Assembly (NCBI GenBank): GCA_946811185.2
Contig: OX328099.1
Coordinates: 67,956,714-68,020,713, forward strand
Direction: 5' to 3'
From: Hippopus hippopus
Lineage: Eukaryota; Mollusca; Bivalvia; Cardiida; Cardiidae
DNA: 64,000 nucleotides
Part shown: positions 9,974 to 20,688 of the stretch, in pieces
How positions within the stretch are numbered: position 1 is the first letter of the stretch
Layout: each line of letters begins with the position of its first letter
Notes under the pieces: model-generated
Databases searched by the model: none
What the model was told of the DNA's origin: nothing
What the model saw: the letters and a program-made list of their open reading frames with translations, nothing else
Translations under genes and position numbers: made by a program

Positions 9974-10089
9974 TTGAGGATTTAGCTGCATTCCAATCTG
10001 TACTTTCCAACATTTTGTGAGATTTTCTGTCCAAAACAACCTTGATTTTGCAGTATCTGGGTTTTTCCTAGATTGGCCATTTTATTTGA

Positions 10090-10375
10090 GCCATTATCTG
10101 TGTCTGTGTCTGTGTTTGTGTGTGTGTGTGGGGGGGGGGGGGGGCTTTTTGCATCTGCAAAAAGCATATTGCACAGCTGACCTGGGTCAAAACTTTTTGC
10201 TATGGGTCAATTTTCTGCATGTCTTGGGACCAGTTCACCTCATGATTCAGTCGGTTGTTAGACAAAATGGACTTTATGGATCCATGATCATGAGATGACT
10301 TGATTGGTATTATGCATCAGGGAGACGCATTTAGTCCTATTTTGCCAGAGCGTGGCTTATTGATAAAAGCATCCC
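10090..10375. repeat. Family C MITE with GT/G microsatellite expansion
   Basis: The left end has TGAGCCATTATCTGTG followed by a TGTGTC/TGTG run and a G run (about 10129-10143) in place of the usual G-rich stretch of the end. The rest matches family C: hairpin remnant at about 10150-10200, ATGGATCCATGATCATGAGATG at about 10275-10296, right end GCCAGAGCGTGGC. Confidence 0.75.
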
Positions 10376-10388
10376 AAACAAAAAAAAT

Positions 10389-10706
10389 TTTTGACTTGTC
10401 CAAATTGAGAGCATTTGCAGATGACAGAATTAGATTGCCTTAAAATTTGAATTTTGTACCAGCATTTTCTCCATGTTCAACAATGTTTTCAAAACGCTTC
10501 TTTTTCATGGTCATTAACTCGAATTAGAGCAATTGCAGATGACAAAATTAAATTGCCTCAAAATTTGAAATTTGTGTCTAGAAGGTAGAAAACCTTTGTG
10601 GGAAATGGACAAAATGCTGGTTATCAGCATTTTCCCCTTTTCCAACAATGTTTTTAAAATTCTTCTTCCTTAGAGTTGTTAAAACTCCAGATTGTTTGGT
10701 ACAGGG
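10389..10706. repeat. Two partial TTAA-hairpin MITEs (family A) in tandem
   Basis: First at 10389-10513 lacks the left core arm. Second at 10518-10706 follows TTAA 10514-10517 and ends ACAGGG before TTAA 10707-10710. Both are in reverse orientation. Confidence 0.7.
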
Positions 10707-10897
10707 TTAAGAAGGCCTATGGCACACTAGAAAATGTCTAACAAACATATGAGATACTGGTGTCAATAACTTACCGATATATTGTTTTATAATCGCTGTT
10801 AAATGGTATAACTCTATGTCAAGTTCACTGGGTTCATACTAGCTCAGAACCAGTATGTACCAGCAGGATTTTTCATTGTAACAAAGGTTAGCTTGGT

Positions 10898-11114
10898 CTT
10901 CACCACACGACAAAATTTTAGACTTGTCAAAATTGGAAGCATTTGTAGATAACAAGTTAAATGTGGCTCACATAATATAACTTGTTTTTGAAAGGATAGA
11001 AAATGTTGTTGGAAAAGAAGAAAATGCTGGTTATTGGCATTTTCTTCTGTTGCAAAAGTGTTTCCAAAGACGTCTTCCTCAGCTCCGTAAAAACATGAAA
11101 TCATTTCGTAAAGG
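10898..11114. repeat. TTAA-hairpin MITE (family A), compensated stem change
   Basis: Core at about 11005-11050 reads GGAAAAGAAGAAAATGCTGG against GCATTTTCTTCTG; AAGAAG/CTTCT differs from the consensus AGGAG/CTCCT on both arms. Confidence 0.75.
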
Positions 11115-11151
11115 ATTTAGTTATCTTTGCACATCATCTCAATGTCCTTTT

Positions 11152-11379
11152 ATCCTTTACCAAAAAATACCTACTTTTAATGACATTGAGAAAGCATGTT
11201 TTCGAAAACACTGTGGGAAAAGGAGAAAATGCTGGTAACCAGCATTTTCTCCTTTTCTCACAATGTTTTCCAACCTTCCCACAACAAATTTCAATGTTTG
11301 AATTACCGGTAGATTTATTTTGCTGTCTGTAAATGCTTTCAATTTGGACTTGCCTAAAACTTTGCCATTTGGTACAGAG
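11152..11379. repeat. TTAA-hairpin MITE (family A)
   Basis: Left end TCCTTTACCAAAAAATACC; right end GGTACAGAG before TTAA 11380-11383. Perfect GCTGGTAACCAGC core. Confidence 0.85.
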
Positions 11380-11383
11380 TTAA

Positions 11384-11520
11384 CCCTTTACTAAACAATT
11401 CTGTGTTTAAACAACCCTACAGAAGAAGAAGAAGGCTTTTGAAAAGATTGTCGATACAGTACAAAATGCTGATAACCAGCATTTTCTGTTATTCTCCCTA
11501 TTGTTTTTAAGAACTTAAAA
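11384..11520. repeat. TTAA-hairpin MITE (family A), left part
   Basis: Begins CCCTTTACTAAACAATTC right after the shared TTAA and breaks off beyond the core at about 11520. Confidence 0.7.
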
Positions 11521-11654
11521 GACAGAAGTCATAAAATATACATACATAATTATATGTATTTCAAATAGAAGGTTGCCCAATTTTATTAACATGCTATTTC
11601 ATGCACATGATACTTGAAACCTGTTCATATGATCTTGATATCACCCCCAGTTAA

Positions 11655-11880
11655 GTCTTTTCCACACAACAAAATCTTAGACTAGTACAAATTGAAAGCA
11701 TTTGCAGAGACAAAAACAATGTATCTCAAAAATTGAAATTAAATGTTTAGAGTAGGGTAAAAAAAAATATGGCAGGGAAAGGAGAAAATGCTGCCTACCA
11801 GCAGTTTCTCCTTTTCCCACAATGTTTTCAAAAGGCCTCTTTTTCCGAGTGGTTAAAAGTTGGGATTGTATGGTAAAGGG
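11655..11880. repeat. TTAA-hairpin MITE (family A), complete
   Basis: TTAA at 11651-11654 and 11881-11884; 226 bp; reverse orientation. Core tip reads GCTGCCTACCAGCAG. Confidence 0.85.
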
Positions 11881-12057
11881 TTAATTGTTTTCATCTAGCA
11901 GATGATCATCTAAGAAAACATTTTGGCAAGAAAAGAAACAGCTTGTACTGAGCATTTTCCCCTCTTGCCACTACATTTTCACAAGCATGTATCAAACCCT
12001 GAACCATATTGGTTATCTACATTTTTACACGGGTTTCTTAAAGATATCTGTAGGGGT

Positions 12058-12282
12058 CCTGCATTGCTCAGAGGTAAAGCGTAGGACTTGAAACTAGGAG
12101 GCCCTAGGTTTGAGTCTCAATGAAGCACTAGGTTTTTTGCCGAGATATCCTTGGGCCAGACACTTCAGAGCCCTAGCCTAGTACAGGTGAAACTCGGGAC
12201 AAACATGAATAATTATGTGAGCTGTTATCTACATGAGTGCAATAATGTTGAAGCCGCCTTAAACATCATTCAATCAATTAAA
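12058..12282 (+). repeat. tRNA-derived SINE, third subfamily
   Basis: Head at about 12058-12125 has GCTCAGAGGTAAAGCG and a box B-like GGTTTGAGTCTC. Body includes CCTTGGGCCAGACACTTCAG; tail is TGTTGAAGCCGCCTTAAAC followed by ATTCAATCAATTAAAG. Relatives at 20862 (plus) and 22676 (minus). Confidence 0.7.
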
Positions 12283-12547
12283 GGTATGTATGTGAAGTTT
12301 GTTTTGGGCATTATTTATAACTTGAACATGGACAATAAAACTGAATGCGATATAAAAACCTGTATCTTTCTTTGTGACATAAATCTAAAGTACCTGTAGT
12401 GACATCTGCACAACAGATCAGCTGTTTCAATTGGCAGTTTGCCATCTTTATTCTACGTATTTTTTAACTATGAGTTGCTGTGATACTAATAATTTATTGA
12501 ATAATATAGAAAGTTTAATCCTTACCATGGAAAATGATTACAGTAAT

Positions 12548-12665
12548 TCTTTAACAAATGATAAAATTTTAGACTTGTCTGTATTGAATGGATTTGCATA
12601 CGAAAAATCAAATGTCTTAAGTTGTTCTTGGTAAAGTAGGAAACATTGTAAGAAGAGGAGAGTGC
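12548..12665. repeat. TTAA-hairpin MITE (family A), fragment
   Basis: Right-end half only, in reverse orientation (AAAATTTTAGACTTGTC, then GGAAACATTGTAAGAAGAGG). Confidence 0.6.
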
Positions 12666-12825
12666 TAGAACTTGAGACACATCCTATTTGAAACCATGTA
12701 CAGATGACAAATTCACCTTTTGAGTGCGGAATAAACCAAACAGACATTTTCAGTCTAGTAACAAGACCCAAACAATCATAATTTCAATGTTGCTTTTGTC
12801 GGAAGTGTTTCAGCAAAGCAGACTG

Positions 12826-12895
12826 TAGATTCAAGATCAGGCTGCACGTTTTGTGAAGCCTGATCTTAATCTACACTGGCTGCAAAGGTAACTAT
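12826..12895. repeat. Family B hairpin
   Basis: GTAGATTCAAGATCAGGCTG faces AGCCTGATCTTAATCTAC. G-to-A style changes in the stem are matched on both arms (GGCT/AGCC). Confidence 0.75.
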
Positions 12896-12922
12896 AGTTG
12901 TGAAAGGGGCTTAAAGGGTTAA

Positions 12923-13082
12923 AAGTGGCTCATTATGATGAATATTTTTTTTTGATAATGCAGAAAACATAGTGGGAAAAGGAGAAAATGCTGGTTACCA
13001 GTATTTTCCCCTTTTCCCACTATGTTTTCAAAAGCTAAATCTAAATCAGTCTCGTAAGTGCTCAGGTTTAAGTGGTAAAGGG
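12923..13082. repeat. TTAA-hairpin MITE (family A), compensated stem change
   Basis: Follows TTAA 12919-12922. The outer stem reads CATAGTGGG against CCCACTATG, where the consensus has CATTGTGGG/CCCACAATG. Confidence 0.75.
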
Positions 13083-13397
13083 TTTATGGATTTTAAGCCT
13101 CTTTCTATTACAGTTTAGTCATATTACAGCCAAAAACTCTTTCAAGTTTATCCTGCGTTTCAACATTGTTGTCTGAGATTCTACAGGGCCTTGTCCAGGG
13201 ACATTCCCATGTGACCAGTGCCAAAAACAGGGATCAAAGTAGGAAACTTTTAATGACTACCGTAATCTGTTGCCTTTGCCACTGAGTGGAGACGCCCAGG
13301 GTGCAATATGAAATGGACATATCAAATGGGCAAAACTGACCCATATATTATAATTTAACGGCACCTTGGTGTTATATTTCACAATATACAAAAGCAC

Positions 13398-13455
13398 AAA
13401 CTGTAGATGTATGATAAGGTTGTGCAGTCTGATCTTGATCTGCAGTCTGCAGAAG
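13398..13455. repeat. Family B hairpin, left arm decayed
   Basis: The right arm CAGTCTGATCTTGATCTGC is intact; the left arm GTAGATGTATGATAAGG has lost several pairs. Confidence 0.6.
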
Positions 13456-13491
13456 CACATTATGTTGTGTTGGCATCTTAATCCTTTGCCA

Positions 13492-13702
13492 CACAATCCT
13501 GAGTTTTAGTGACCCTGAGAAAGACGCCTCATGAACACATTTTGGTAAAAGAAGAAAATGCTGGTAACTAACATTTTCTTCAAATACAACAATGTTTTCA
13601 ACCTTTGCCAAGACTAAAGTCATCATTTGAGCCACATTTTATTTTGTTGTCGGCAAGTGCTTTCAATTTAGACTGGTCTAAAATTTTGTCCACCGGTAAT
13701 GA
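13492..13702. repeat. TTAA-hairpin MITE (family A)
   Basis: Follows TTAA 13488-13491 with TCCTTTGCCACACAATCC; right arm of the core is damaged (TAACTAACATTTTCTTC). Confidence 0.75.
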
Positions 13703-13732
13703 GTTACACTGGTAACAGGGCCATAAATTTAA

Positions 13733-13952
13733 CTTTTCACCAAACAACAAAATTTCAGCCTTGTCCAAATTGAAAGCTTTTGCAGGCGACAAATTGAAAA
13801 TAACTCAAAACAAGAAATTCATCTGTCACAGAGTAGAAAACATTGTGGGAAAAGGAGAAAATGCTGGTAACCAGCATTTTCTCCTTCTCCCACAATATTT
13901 TCAAATGGCTTCTACCTCAGGGTTGTTAAAACTCAGGATTGTGTAGTAAAGG
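13733..13952. repeat. TTAA-hairpin MITE (family A), reverse orientation
   Basis: Follows TTAA 13729-13732; core GGAGAAAATGCTGGTAACC is intact; right end GTAAAGGG before TCAA. Confidence 0.8.
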
Positions 13953-14629
13953 GTCAATGCATTTGCACACAACAAATCCAAAGTGACTCAAATAAATCTC
14001 TTTGACGTGAAAAAATATCAGGGAAAAAAAAACAATACACAAATTTTAAACCTTTTTGCCAACAATCCCATGTTTTAACAACTGTGAGAATAAAAACCAG
14101 AAAATATCATTGGACAAGAACATAAAGCTGCATAGTTAATTCATACTCACTCAATGTTTTACTTGATGTATAGGCTTAAATCTCCTCTTTCTAATGTGCA
14201 TCCAAAATTTTGAAAATTAATCACTGTCTTCTGCTAAAATTGTTCTCAAACTATTTTTTACCTCCAAATAGAAGACTCACTTAAATCAAGGGTCAAGGTC
14301 AGATTGAATTTCAGGTATGACACCTGTAAATTTTAATAAGAAACAATAAAAAAACCAGAAGTTTTCTGTTTGATTATGGTAAAAAAAAATTCACCTCTTT
14401 CTTTATTACTTAATAATAAAATAAGATCTACATTGTATCATATTATCAGGAGAAGCTTGTCAAGTGTGTTTAGGCTCAACTTCATGGAGGTAGTGGTGTT
14501 CCATTGATGACATAATTTGCAGACTTGGTCTACACTTGACAGTATTATGAGCAGGTACATGTCTTTTTGCCAAAAGACAACTTTGAAACTTGTACATCTA
14601 TAGGTGCAGAATACCGCCTAAGGGAGCTC

Positions 14630-15141
14630 ATTAGGTTTTTCTAAGATTTGCCCAAGTGACCTACTTTTTGACCTGAAATGACCCAATTTCAGACCTATTT
14701 GAGATATGAACAAGACAAACATTCTGACAAAGTTTCATGAGTATCAGACAAAAAATATGACTTCTAGAGTACACATAAGATTTTTCTAAGACATGAACCA
14801 GTGACCTACTTTTTAACAGAAAGTGACCTAATTTCAAATTTATCAGAGATACCACCAAGACAAATATTCAGTCCAGTTTCATGAGTATCAGGCTGAAAAT
14901 GTGCTCTCCAGAGTGCACACAAAGTCTATCTAAGATTTGGCCCAGCTACCTACTTTTTGATTTGAAGAATCTGTCAAAGATATCATCAAGGCAAACATTC
15001 TGACCAAGTTTCATGAGTATCAGATTGAAAATGTGGCTTCTAGAGTGCACACAAGGTAATTGTTGACGCCTGGACAACACACGACGAACACAGCACTATC
15101 ACAAAAGCTTACCTTCAGCACTTTATGTGCAGGTGAACTAA
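14630..15141 (+). mobile_element. Helentron/pearl-like tandem-repeat element (candidate)
   Basis: About three direct repeats of roughly 144 bp (starts near 14657, 14802, 14945), each with GTGACCTACTTTTTGACC, CAAGACAAACATTCTGAC and TTTCATGAGTATCAG. The element ends in a hairpin, AGCTTACCTTCAGCAC facing GTGCAGGTGAACT, at 15107-15141. A tandem core with a terminal hairpin resembles the pearl/HINE type of Helitron-related bivalve elements. No coding sequence. Confidence 0.55.
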
Positions 15142-15346
15142 CAAAAAGTTGTATTTGAGCATTTCTTAATTTGTTGCAATCTTTACAGATGCCTGATATA
15201 TTACAAGGTCAATTACAAAACACTGTATCCATCTTCCTATGAGAAACATATAAAAGAATAAAAAGTTTGATCTTGTATAGAACGAGACAATATTTCATAA
15301 AATATTTTGGCGACAAAAACCTTTAAATACCTTTATACTGACTTAA

Positions 15347-15545
15347 CTCTTTACCACACAGCAAAATCTTGGACTTGTCCAAACTGAAAGCATTTGCAGA
15401 TGTCAATTTAATTTTAGCTCCAATTATTAAAGTTGTTTTTGAATGGTTAGAAAACATTGTGAGCAAAGAAGAAAATAATGGTAACCAGCATTTTCTCCTT
15501 TTCCTACAATGTTTTCAAAAGGCTTCTTTCTCAAGGTCAAAGAAA
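15347..15545. repeat. TTAA-hairpin MITE (family A), right end truncated
   Basis: Follows TTAA 15343-15346; reverse orientation; core AAGAAGAAAATAATGGTAACC at about 15466-15486; broken off near 15540. Confidence 0.75.
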
Positions 15546-15604
15546 AGAGAAGAGAAGAGCTTTTCTTTAGCCACGTACAGTGCTTGAAGAGGACATGTTT
15601 GAAT

Positions 15605-16780
15605 AAAACTAAGCAGTGCTCTGGCCCATAGGGGTCCGTAGTTTGACTCCTGGCATCAATAGACTACATGTATATAGTATAATCAAGAGATTTAACTGTA
15701 TGCAGCCCGTTACTTGCCCCCGGTTACAAAGAAACAACGTATGTTTTCTACCCCTTCAGTTATTCTCCTTATTCTTTGGATAACTGATAGCTAAATCATT
15801 TGTCTACCAAAAATGCAATCTGGATGCTACAGTCCTTCGAACTTGTAACCTCACACAAAAATCTTCGCCATTGACACGAGTTCGTACATTCGATACTGTC
15901 GGTCGCGCATATAAACCAATGGAATTTCTCGTTCCAAAACAGTGTCACGTGATAAAAGGTGTGAGCAGCTGTACGAAATTTCAACGGTCGAATGCACGAC
16001 TGTCAGTACATATCAACCAATGAAATTTCTCGTTGCAAACAATGTCACGTGACACAAGATGTCGGCAGCTATTTGAAATTTGCATCTTGATAAAAAATCC
16101 ACGAATTCTGAGGCGATTTGACTTTGTTGAACACAAAGACTACAGGTCAGTGATATTTTGAAACATGTTTAATGGGTGTTTGCCGCTAATACTGTGTTTC
16201 ATTGGATCTAAAGTGTATTTTATATCTTGAAAGTCAGATGTACGAACCCGTGTCAATGGCCAAGATTTTTGAGGGAGTTTACAAGTTCGAGCAACTGTAG
16301 CAGCCAGACTGCATTAGCAACTGACAATCAGTTGTGTTTATCTGGTAGAAAAATGTTTTAGCTCTCAGTTGTCGAAAGAACAAGGAGAATAACTGTTAGT
16401 AAAGAAAAGATACATTGCTTTTTTGCAGTCGGGGGCGAGTAACGGGCTGAATAGAGTTAAATCCCTTGATTATACTATATAGTCTATGGGTGCCAGGAGT
16501 CAAACTACGGACCCCTATGCTCTGGCCAAACAGGGTTAAATGCATTAAACCAAGCAAGTCATCATATAATTATGGCTCCATAAATTCCATTTTGTCTAAT
16601 CACCTACTTACTCTTGAGGTAAAATAATACATGGATATGAAGAAAATTTACGAAAATCAAAAAGTTTAGACCCAGGCCGCTGCCTGCATAAACTGCGCAG
16701 ACTAACCTGAGACAATACGTTTTGCCGATGCGTTAAACTCCCTTTTCACACAGCACAGCTCAATTTTATGCCTCTTTCAA
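15605..16780. repeat. Family C MITE split by a hAT-like foldback
   Basis: Left piece before 15619 and right piece 16520-16780 rejoin into one reverse-oriented family C element: GTGCTCTGGCCAAACAGGG, then ACCAAGCAAGTCATCATATA, hairpin at about 16675-16720, right end CTCCCTTTTCACACAGCAC. The 8-bp CTCTGGCC is duplicated around the insertion. Confidence 0.8.
15627..16519. mobile_element. hAT-like foldback element with 8-bp target duplication
   Basis: 893 bp with ends CATAGGGGTCCGTAGTTTGA and its exact inverse. Arms of roughly 270-290 bp (15627-15895 and 16235-16519) match imperfectly, sharing TATAGTATAATCAAG, CAGCCCGTTACT and GCCATTGACACG. It is flanked by CTCTGGCC at 15619-15626 and 16520-16527, an 8-bp duplication as made by hAT transposases. 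The unpaired centre (about 15895-16080) contains two direct repeats of roughly 100 bp, each with CCAAT and CACGTG. No transposase gene, so it must be mobilised in trans. Confidence 0.85.
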
Positions 16781-17446
16781 CATTATTTCAGGTTATATCA
16801 TCGCGACAGCTCATCTATTCATGTACCACCTCTTGTTTTGCTTGGAACCGCTACTATGCTTGGAACCTGCAGTGCTTTGTCTAAGGGTGCACTCATAAGA
16901 CATCAGCGTTGAAAAGAACTTGAACCCTGAAGCTCTGGATTACAAATCCATCATCTTACCTTTTAGACCATTTAAGACCCCTGTAAATGATCTCATTTGT
17001 CGTCTGCAAATGCTTTGAATTCTGACAAGTCTAAAATTCTGTTGTCTGGCCAACGGTTAATTGTATGTCTAAAAATAGTTTGTATGGTAATGGAATAAGA
17101 CAACCAACAGCAGCACAAATCAATACACAATTATACCCTTTTCTTCACTTCCAAACATTTTTGAGCATCTAAAAGCAATAAAATAATTGTTACTAAACTT
17201 TTTCTGCAAAATGTAAAGTTTCCCAGGTTGGCATGACTTTTCTTGACCATCTCGATCAGGTTTTGGAGTTACTTCTCCAGTAATTGTTGCCTTTTTCTTG
17301 GAGAATCTTTATCATTGTATGAAGTGTGACAGCTGCATGTATATGAAATTATTGGTTGATTGATTGCATAACAGTGCTAGGCTTATCTGCAAACAATACA
17401 CCCTTTCTCCAGTTAGCCGCCAACAGTTGCTAGCCCTTACAATTGA

Positions 17447-17765
17447 TTAACTTTTTACCAAACAACCCTATGGTTTAACCCTTTACCACACAATGACGAC
17501 TTTTAACGACCCTGGGGAAGAAGCCTTTTGAAAACATTGTGAGAAAAGGAGAAAATGCTGGTAACCAGCATTTTCTCCTTTTCCCACTAAGTTTTCTAAC
17601 CTATCAAAGAAAAAGTGTGTCATTTGAGCCACTATGAAATTGTTGTCTGCAAATGCTTTCAATTTGGATAGATTTGAAATTTTGCTGAGTGGTAAAGGGT
17701 TAACTATCCCAAAGAAGAAGCGTCTCAACAAATTGTGTGGAAGAGGCTTTTTAAAATATTGTAGG
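17447..17765. repeat. TTAA-hairpin MITE (family A) split by another copy
   Basis: Outer copy: TTAA CTTTTTACCAAACAACC up to 17474, then continuing from 17704 with CTATCCCAAAGAAGAAGC. Its internal GTTTTAACGACCC site was the target of the inner copy at 17479-17699. Confidence 0.75.
17479..17699. repeat. TTAA-hairpin MITE (family A), nested inner copy
   Basis: 221 bp between TTAA 17475-17478 and TTAA 17700-17703; CCCTTTACCACACAATGACG at the left, GTGGTAAAGGG at the right; perfect core palindrome. Confidence 0.9.
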
Positions 17766-17985
17766 CCGAGCCCCGGTAGCTCAGTCAGTAGCATATATAG
17801 GACATGAGAACTGGAGGTTGCTGGTTTTATCCCTGTCTTGGCCAATTTCTTTCTGAGGATTGATGACAAGTCATTGCGACAGGATTCATTCCTCTCTCAC
17901 TGCTGACCATTGTTTCTACAATGATTATGTGGGAAAGCAGCCAGTGACTTGGAAAGAATATTGTGTGGAGTACTGGTGAGAAACA
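17765..17985 (+). repeat. tRNA-derived SINE, 3'-truncated
   Basis: Head GCCGAGCCCCGGTAGCTCAG with box B-like GCTGGTTTTATCCC; body ATTCATTCCTCTCTCACTGC and AAAGCAGCCAGTGACTTGG; cut at about 17985, where a Helentron-like 5' end begins. Confidence 0.75.
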
Positions 17986-18935
17986 AGAGGGCTATTGGCC
18001 CTTTAGGGGCTCACCTGAGTAAAGTCATCTAGGATTGATTAGATTGTTTGTTTGTTTGTTTGGTGTTTAACGCCATTTTCAACATTAATTCAGTTATATC
18101 GTGGCGGCCAGTGCATATATCCATGCTTTCCTGGAGTCTCTTTTACCACTGCTCCGCACAATTTACTTTCCAAGCCAATGGCTGCTTTCCCACATAATCA
18201 TTGTAGAAACAATTGTCAGCAGTGAGAGAGGAATGAATCCTGTCGCAATGACTATCATTAATCCTCAGAAAGTAATTGGCCGAGCCAGGGACCGAACCTA
18301 TGACACCCTGTTCTCAAGTCCTGTATGCTACCGACTGAGCTACCGGGGCTCGGCTCAAATAGGATTGACAAAACTAAAGACATCCTGGTTGTAAAGATGT
18401 AAGACACATTGAGTGTTAGTGACCCACTTTTAGACCAACTTTTGAACTTGTCAGAGATATCATCAAGACAAACATTCTGACAGGGTTTCATGAGTTACAG
18501 AGTATTGGGCTGAAAATATGGCCCCTAGAGTGCACACAAGGTTTTATTAGGATTTGGTACAGTGACCTACTTTTTGACCTCAGGTAACCCAATTCCAAAC
18601 TTGACAGAGATATCACCAAGACAAACATTCTGACCAAGTTTCATGAGTAACTGACCGAAAATGTAATCTCTGTAGAGTGCACACAAGCCTTTTCTAAGAT
18701 TTGGCCCAGTGACCTACTCTTTGAACAGATGTGATGCAATTTCAGCATTGTGTTAGATATAATAAAGACAAACATTCTGACAGAGTTTCATGAGTATTGG
18801 GCTGAAAATGTGGCCTCTAGAGTGCACAAGGTTTTGGCCCGGTGACCTACTTTTTGACTTCACATAACCTAATTTCACATTTGTCCAAGATACAAGGTTA
18901 AAGAAGGGCCATAACTCCCATAATTATTAGTATGT
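17986..18935 (+). mobile_element. Helentron/pearl-like element with nested SINE
   Basis: 5' end AACAAGAGGGCTATTGGCCC and GGGGCTCACCTGAG, then a SINE insertion at 18039-18359, then about four tandem units of 130-146 bp at 18398-18900 (GTGACCTACTTTTTGACC, CAAGACAAACATTCTGAC, GTGCACACAAGG). These are the same units as at 14630-15058. The 3' end is unclear: the sequence grades into AAGAAGGGCCATAACTCC. Confidence 0.55.
18039..18359 (-). repeat. tRNA-derived SINE, complete, with target duplication
   Basis: Minus strand: head at 18359 (GCCGAGCCCCGGTAGCTCAG), box B-like GGTTCGGTCCC, body GTCATTGCGACAGGATTC, tail GTTGAAAATGGCGTTAAAC and then CAAA repeats. Flanked by 9-bp TAGGATTGA at 18030-18038 and 18360-18368, a LINE-type target duplication. 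It sits tail-to-tail with the truncated relative at 17765. Confidence 0.85.
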
Positions 18936-19243
18936 TTGATTCTTAAATGAACTTGACCTACATTTCATGATAACACAATTGTGTATTTTACATGAATGAA
19001 ATACACCGATGTATTCATAAGATAACAAAGATGCTTTTTGTATGTACTGTAATGAAATGGATGTGCTCACTGAACCTACTGACCAACCACAGCATTGAAT
19101 CAATATTCCCCCCACTGCCAAACTGACAAGGTCATATGAAAGAGTCATTTACAGGAAGAAATGTAATCAAACACAACTGATACCATTCATAATCAAAGGA
19201 CTCAAAGTCCTGAAAAGCAGATTTGAGGAACAGTATGAAGCTA
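18936..19243. other. No recognised feature
   Basis: AT-rich stretch between the tandem-repeat element and the large palindrome; no coding signal or repeat recognised. Confidence 0.5.
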
Positions 19244-20251
19244 TATTATTATACTGCAAAGAAATTTCTCGTGATCTGATTGGATAATATGCCCCAAACA
19301 TATATATCATGTACACTGGCAAAAACCACGTAAAACCAGTTTGCCTTTTGAATGCCCCGTATACATTACTACACTTGCAACACAACATCCAAAATGGCGG
19401 CGTCGATCGATCACCAGACTGCATGTTTATGCACCAAACTGCACGTTTTAGTGACGTCAGTTCCCAGTGACGTCAGTTTTCACTGAATTGGGGCACTCAG
19501 AAGGGAATTCTTCTTTCGTCAGCATACCGGTACTCGATTCGTGAGACTATAAAAAGGAAAATTTCGCTTAACACATTGGAATGGTAAAACTTTGCAGTAT
19601 AATAAATTCGTTGTACGGTCAGGTGGCCGGGGACTTGGAAACTTGTTCATGACTGTGGTGAATCATGTCACCCCAAGCCGAAGGCGAGGTAGTGACATGA
19701 TTCACCACAGTCATGAACAAGTTTCCAAGTCCCCGGCCACCTGACCGTACAACGAATTTATTATACTGCAAAGTTTTACCATTCCAACGTGTATTCGGCG
19801 AAATTTCTCTGTTTTATGTATTTACGAAATGGGTATGCTGACGAAATCGTATTTCCCCTCTGAGTGCCCGAATTCCATGAAAAGTGATGTCACTGGGAAC
19901 TGACGTCACTGAAACCTTGGTAAAACGTGAAGTTTGGTGAATGAACTAGATAATGTCACTACGATAGGCATTTGACGCTTTTTTCTTTTAACGTGGATTC
20001 AAACAACTTCAAGGTAAGCAACTACGTATTTTAATGATTTGTTGGCAAAAGTAAACGACTATTAGTTGCCTAATACGACCCTTAGGTTATCCTTTTAACG
20101 CTACAATGTTCGAGTTTCACATGTTTGTCTTGTGGGCGGCTCATATGGATAGACGCTGCCATTTTGGATGTTGTGTTGAAAGAATAATCATGTATACAGG
20201 GCTCCCGAAAGGGAAACGCGAGAAATTTCTTTGCAGCATAATAATATATTT
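19244..20251. mobile_element. 1-kb CRE-bearing foldback, fully symmetric copy
   Basis: Family F. Outer ends TATTATACTGCAAAGAAATT and its inverse (through about 20251). The left module (19247-19604) itself ends CTTTGCAGTATAATA. The central palindrome (about 19609-19753) starts GTTGTACGGTCAGGTGGC and ends in its inverse, around AAGCCGAAGGCGAGG. The right module is the left one in reverse. Perfect TGACGTCA (cAMP-response element) sites are at 19452-19459, 19468-19475 and 19901-19908, with a variant TGATGTCA at 19885-19892; a TATAAAAAGG lies at about 19545. No reading frame supports a protein. Transposon class unknown. Confidence 0.75.
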
Positions 20252-20688
20252 AGTTCAGAGCCAACCCATAACATAGTACAGACAAGCTATTCAAAACTAA
20301 AAGCGAGTGCGCATGTGTCATTACGCATGATGGATTTGTCTCCAGCCAGTTTGATCACAGAAAGCGGATTTGTATAGCAAATCTACTATTACATGAGGTT
20401 ATTCACATTATTTCATTTTTTTTTTTACGCCTAGATACCCTGCTTCCTATCATCAGACTAACTGATAAACTTTGAGAACTTATATATAGGTACACTGTGT
20501 CACAGCAAGAAGTAACAGACATTTTTTCTTTCAATCTCCCTAATCTATTTTCACTCTTCACCTACAGGGTAATGATAAATGACTGATTATCTTGAACAAG
20601 TCAACATCTTTATCAGAAAAAGTTGTGTAAAAATACTGTCAGTCAAACATTTCTTGAACATTTACCACAAAAAAAACCAAAGTTTTAA

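Noticed and set aside
19167..19424. Minus-strand 85-residue frame over AAAATGGCGGCGTCGATC
   Set aside because: Lies within the foldback family F module and is not conserved as a frame in the other two copies.
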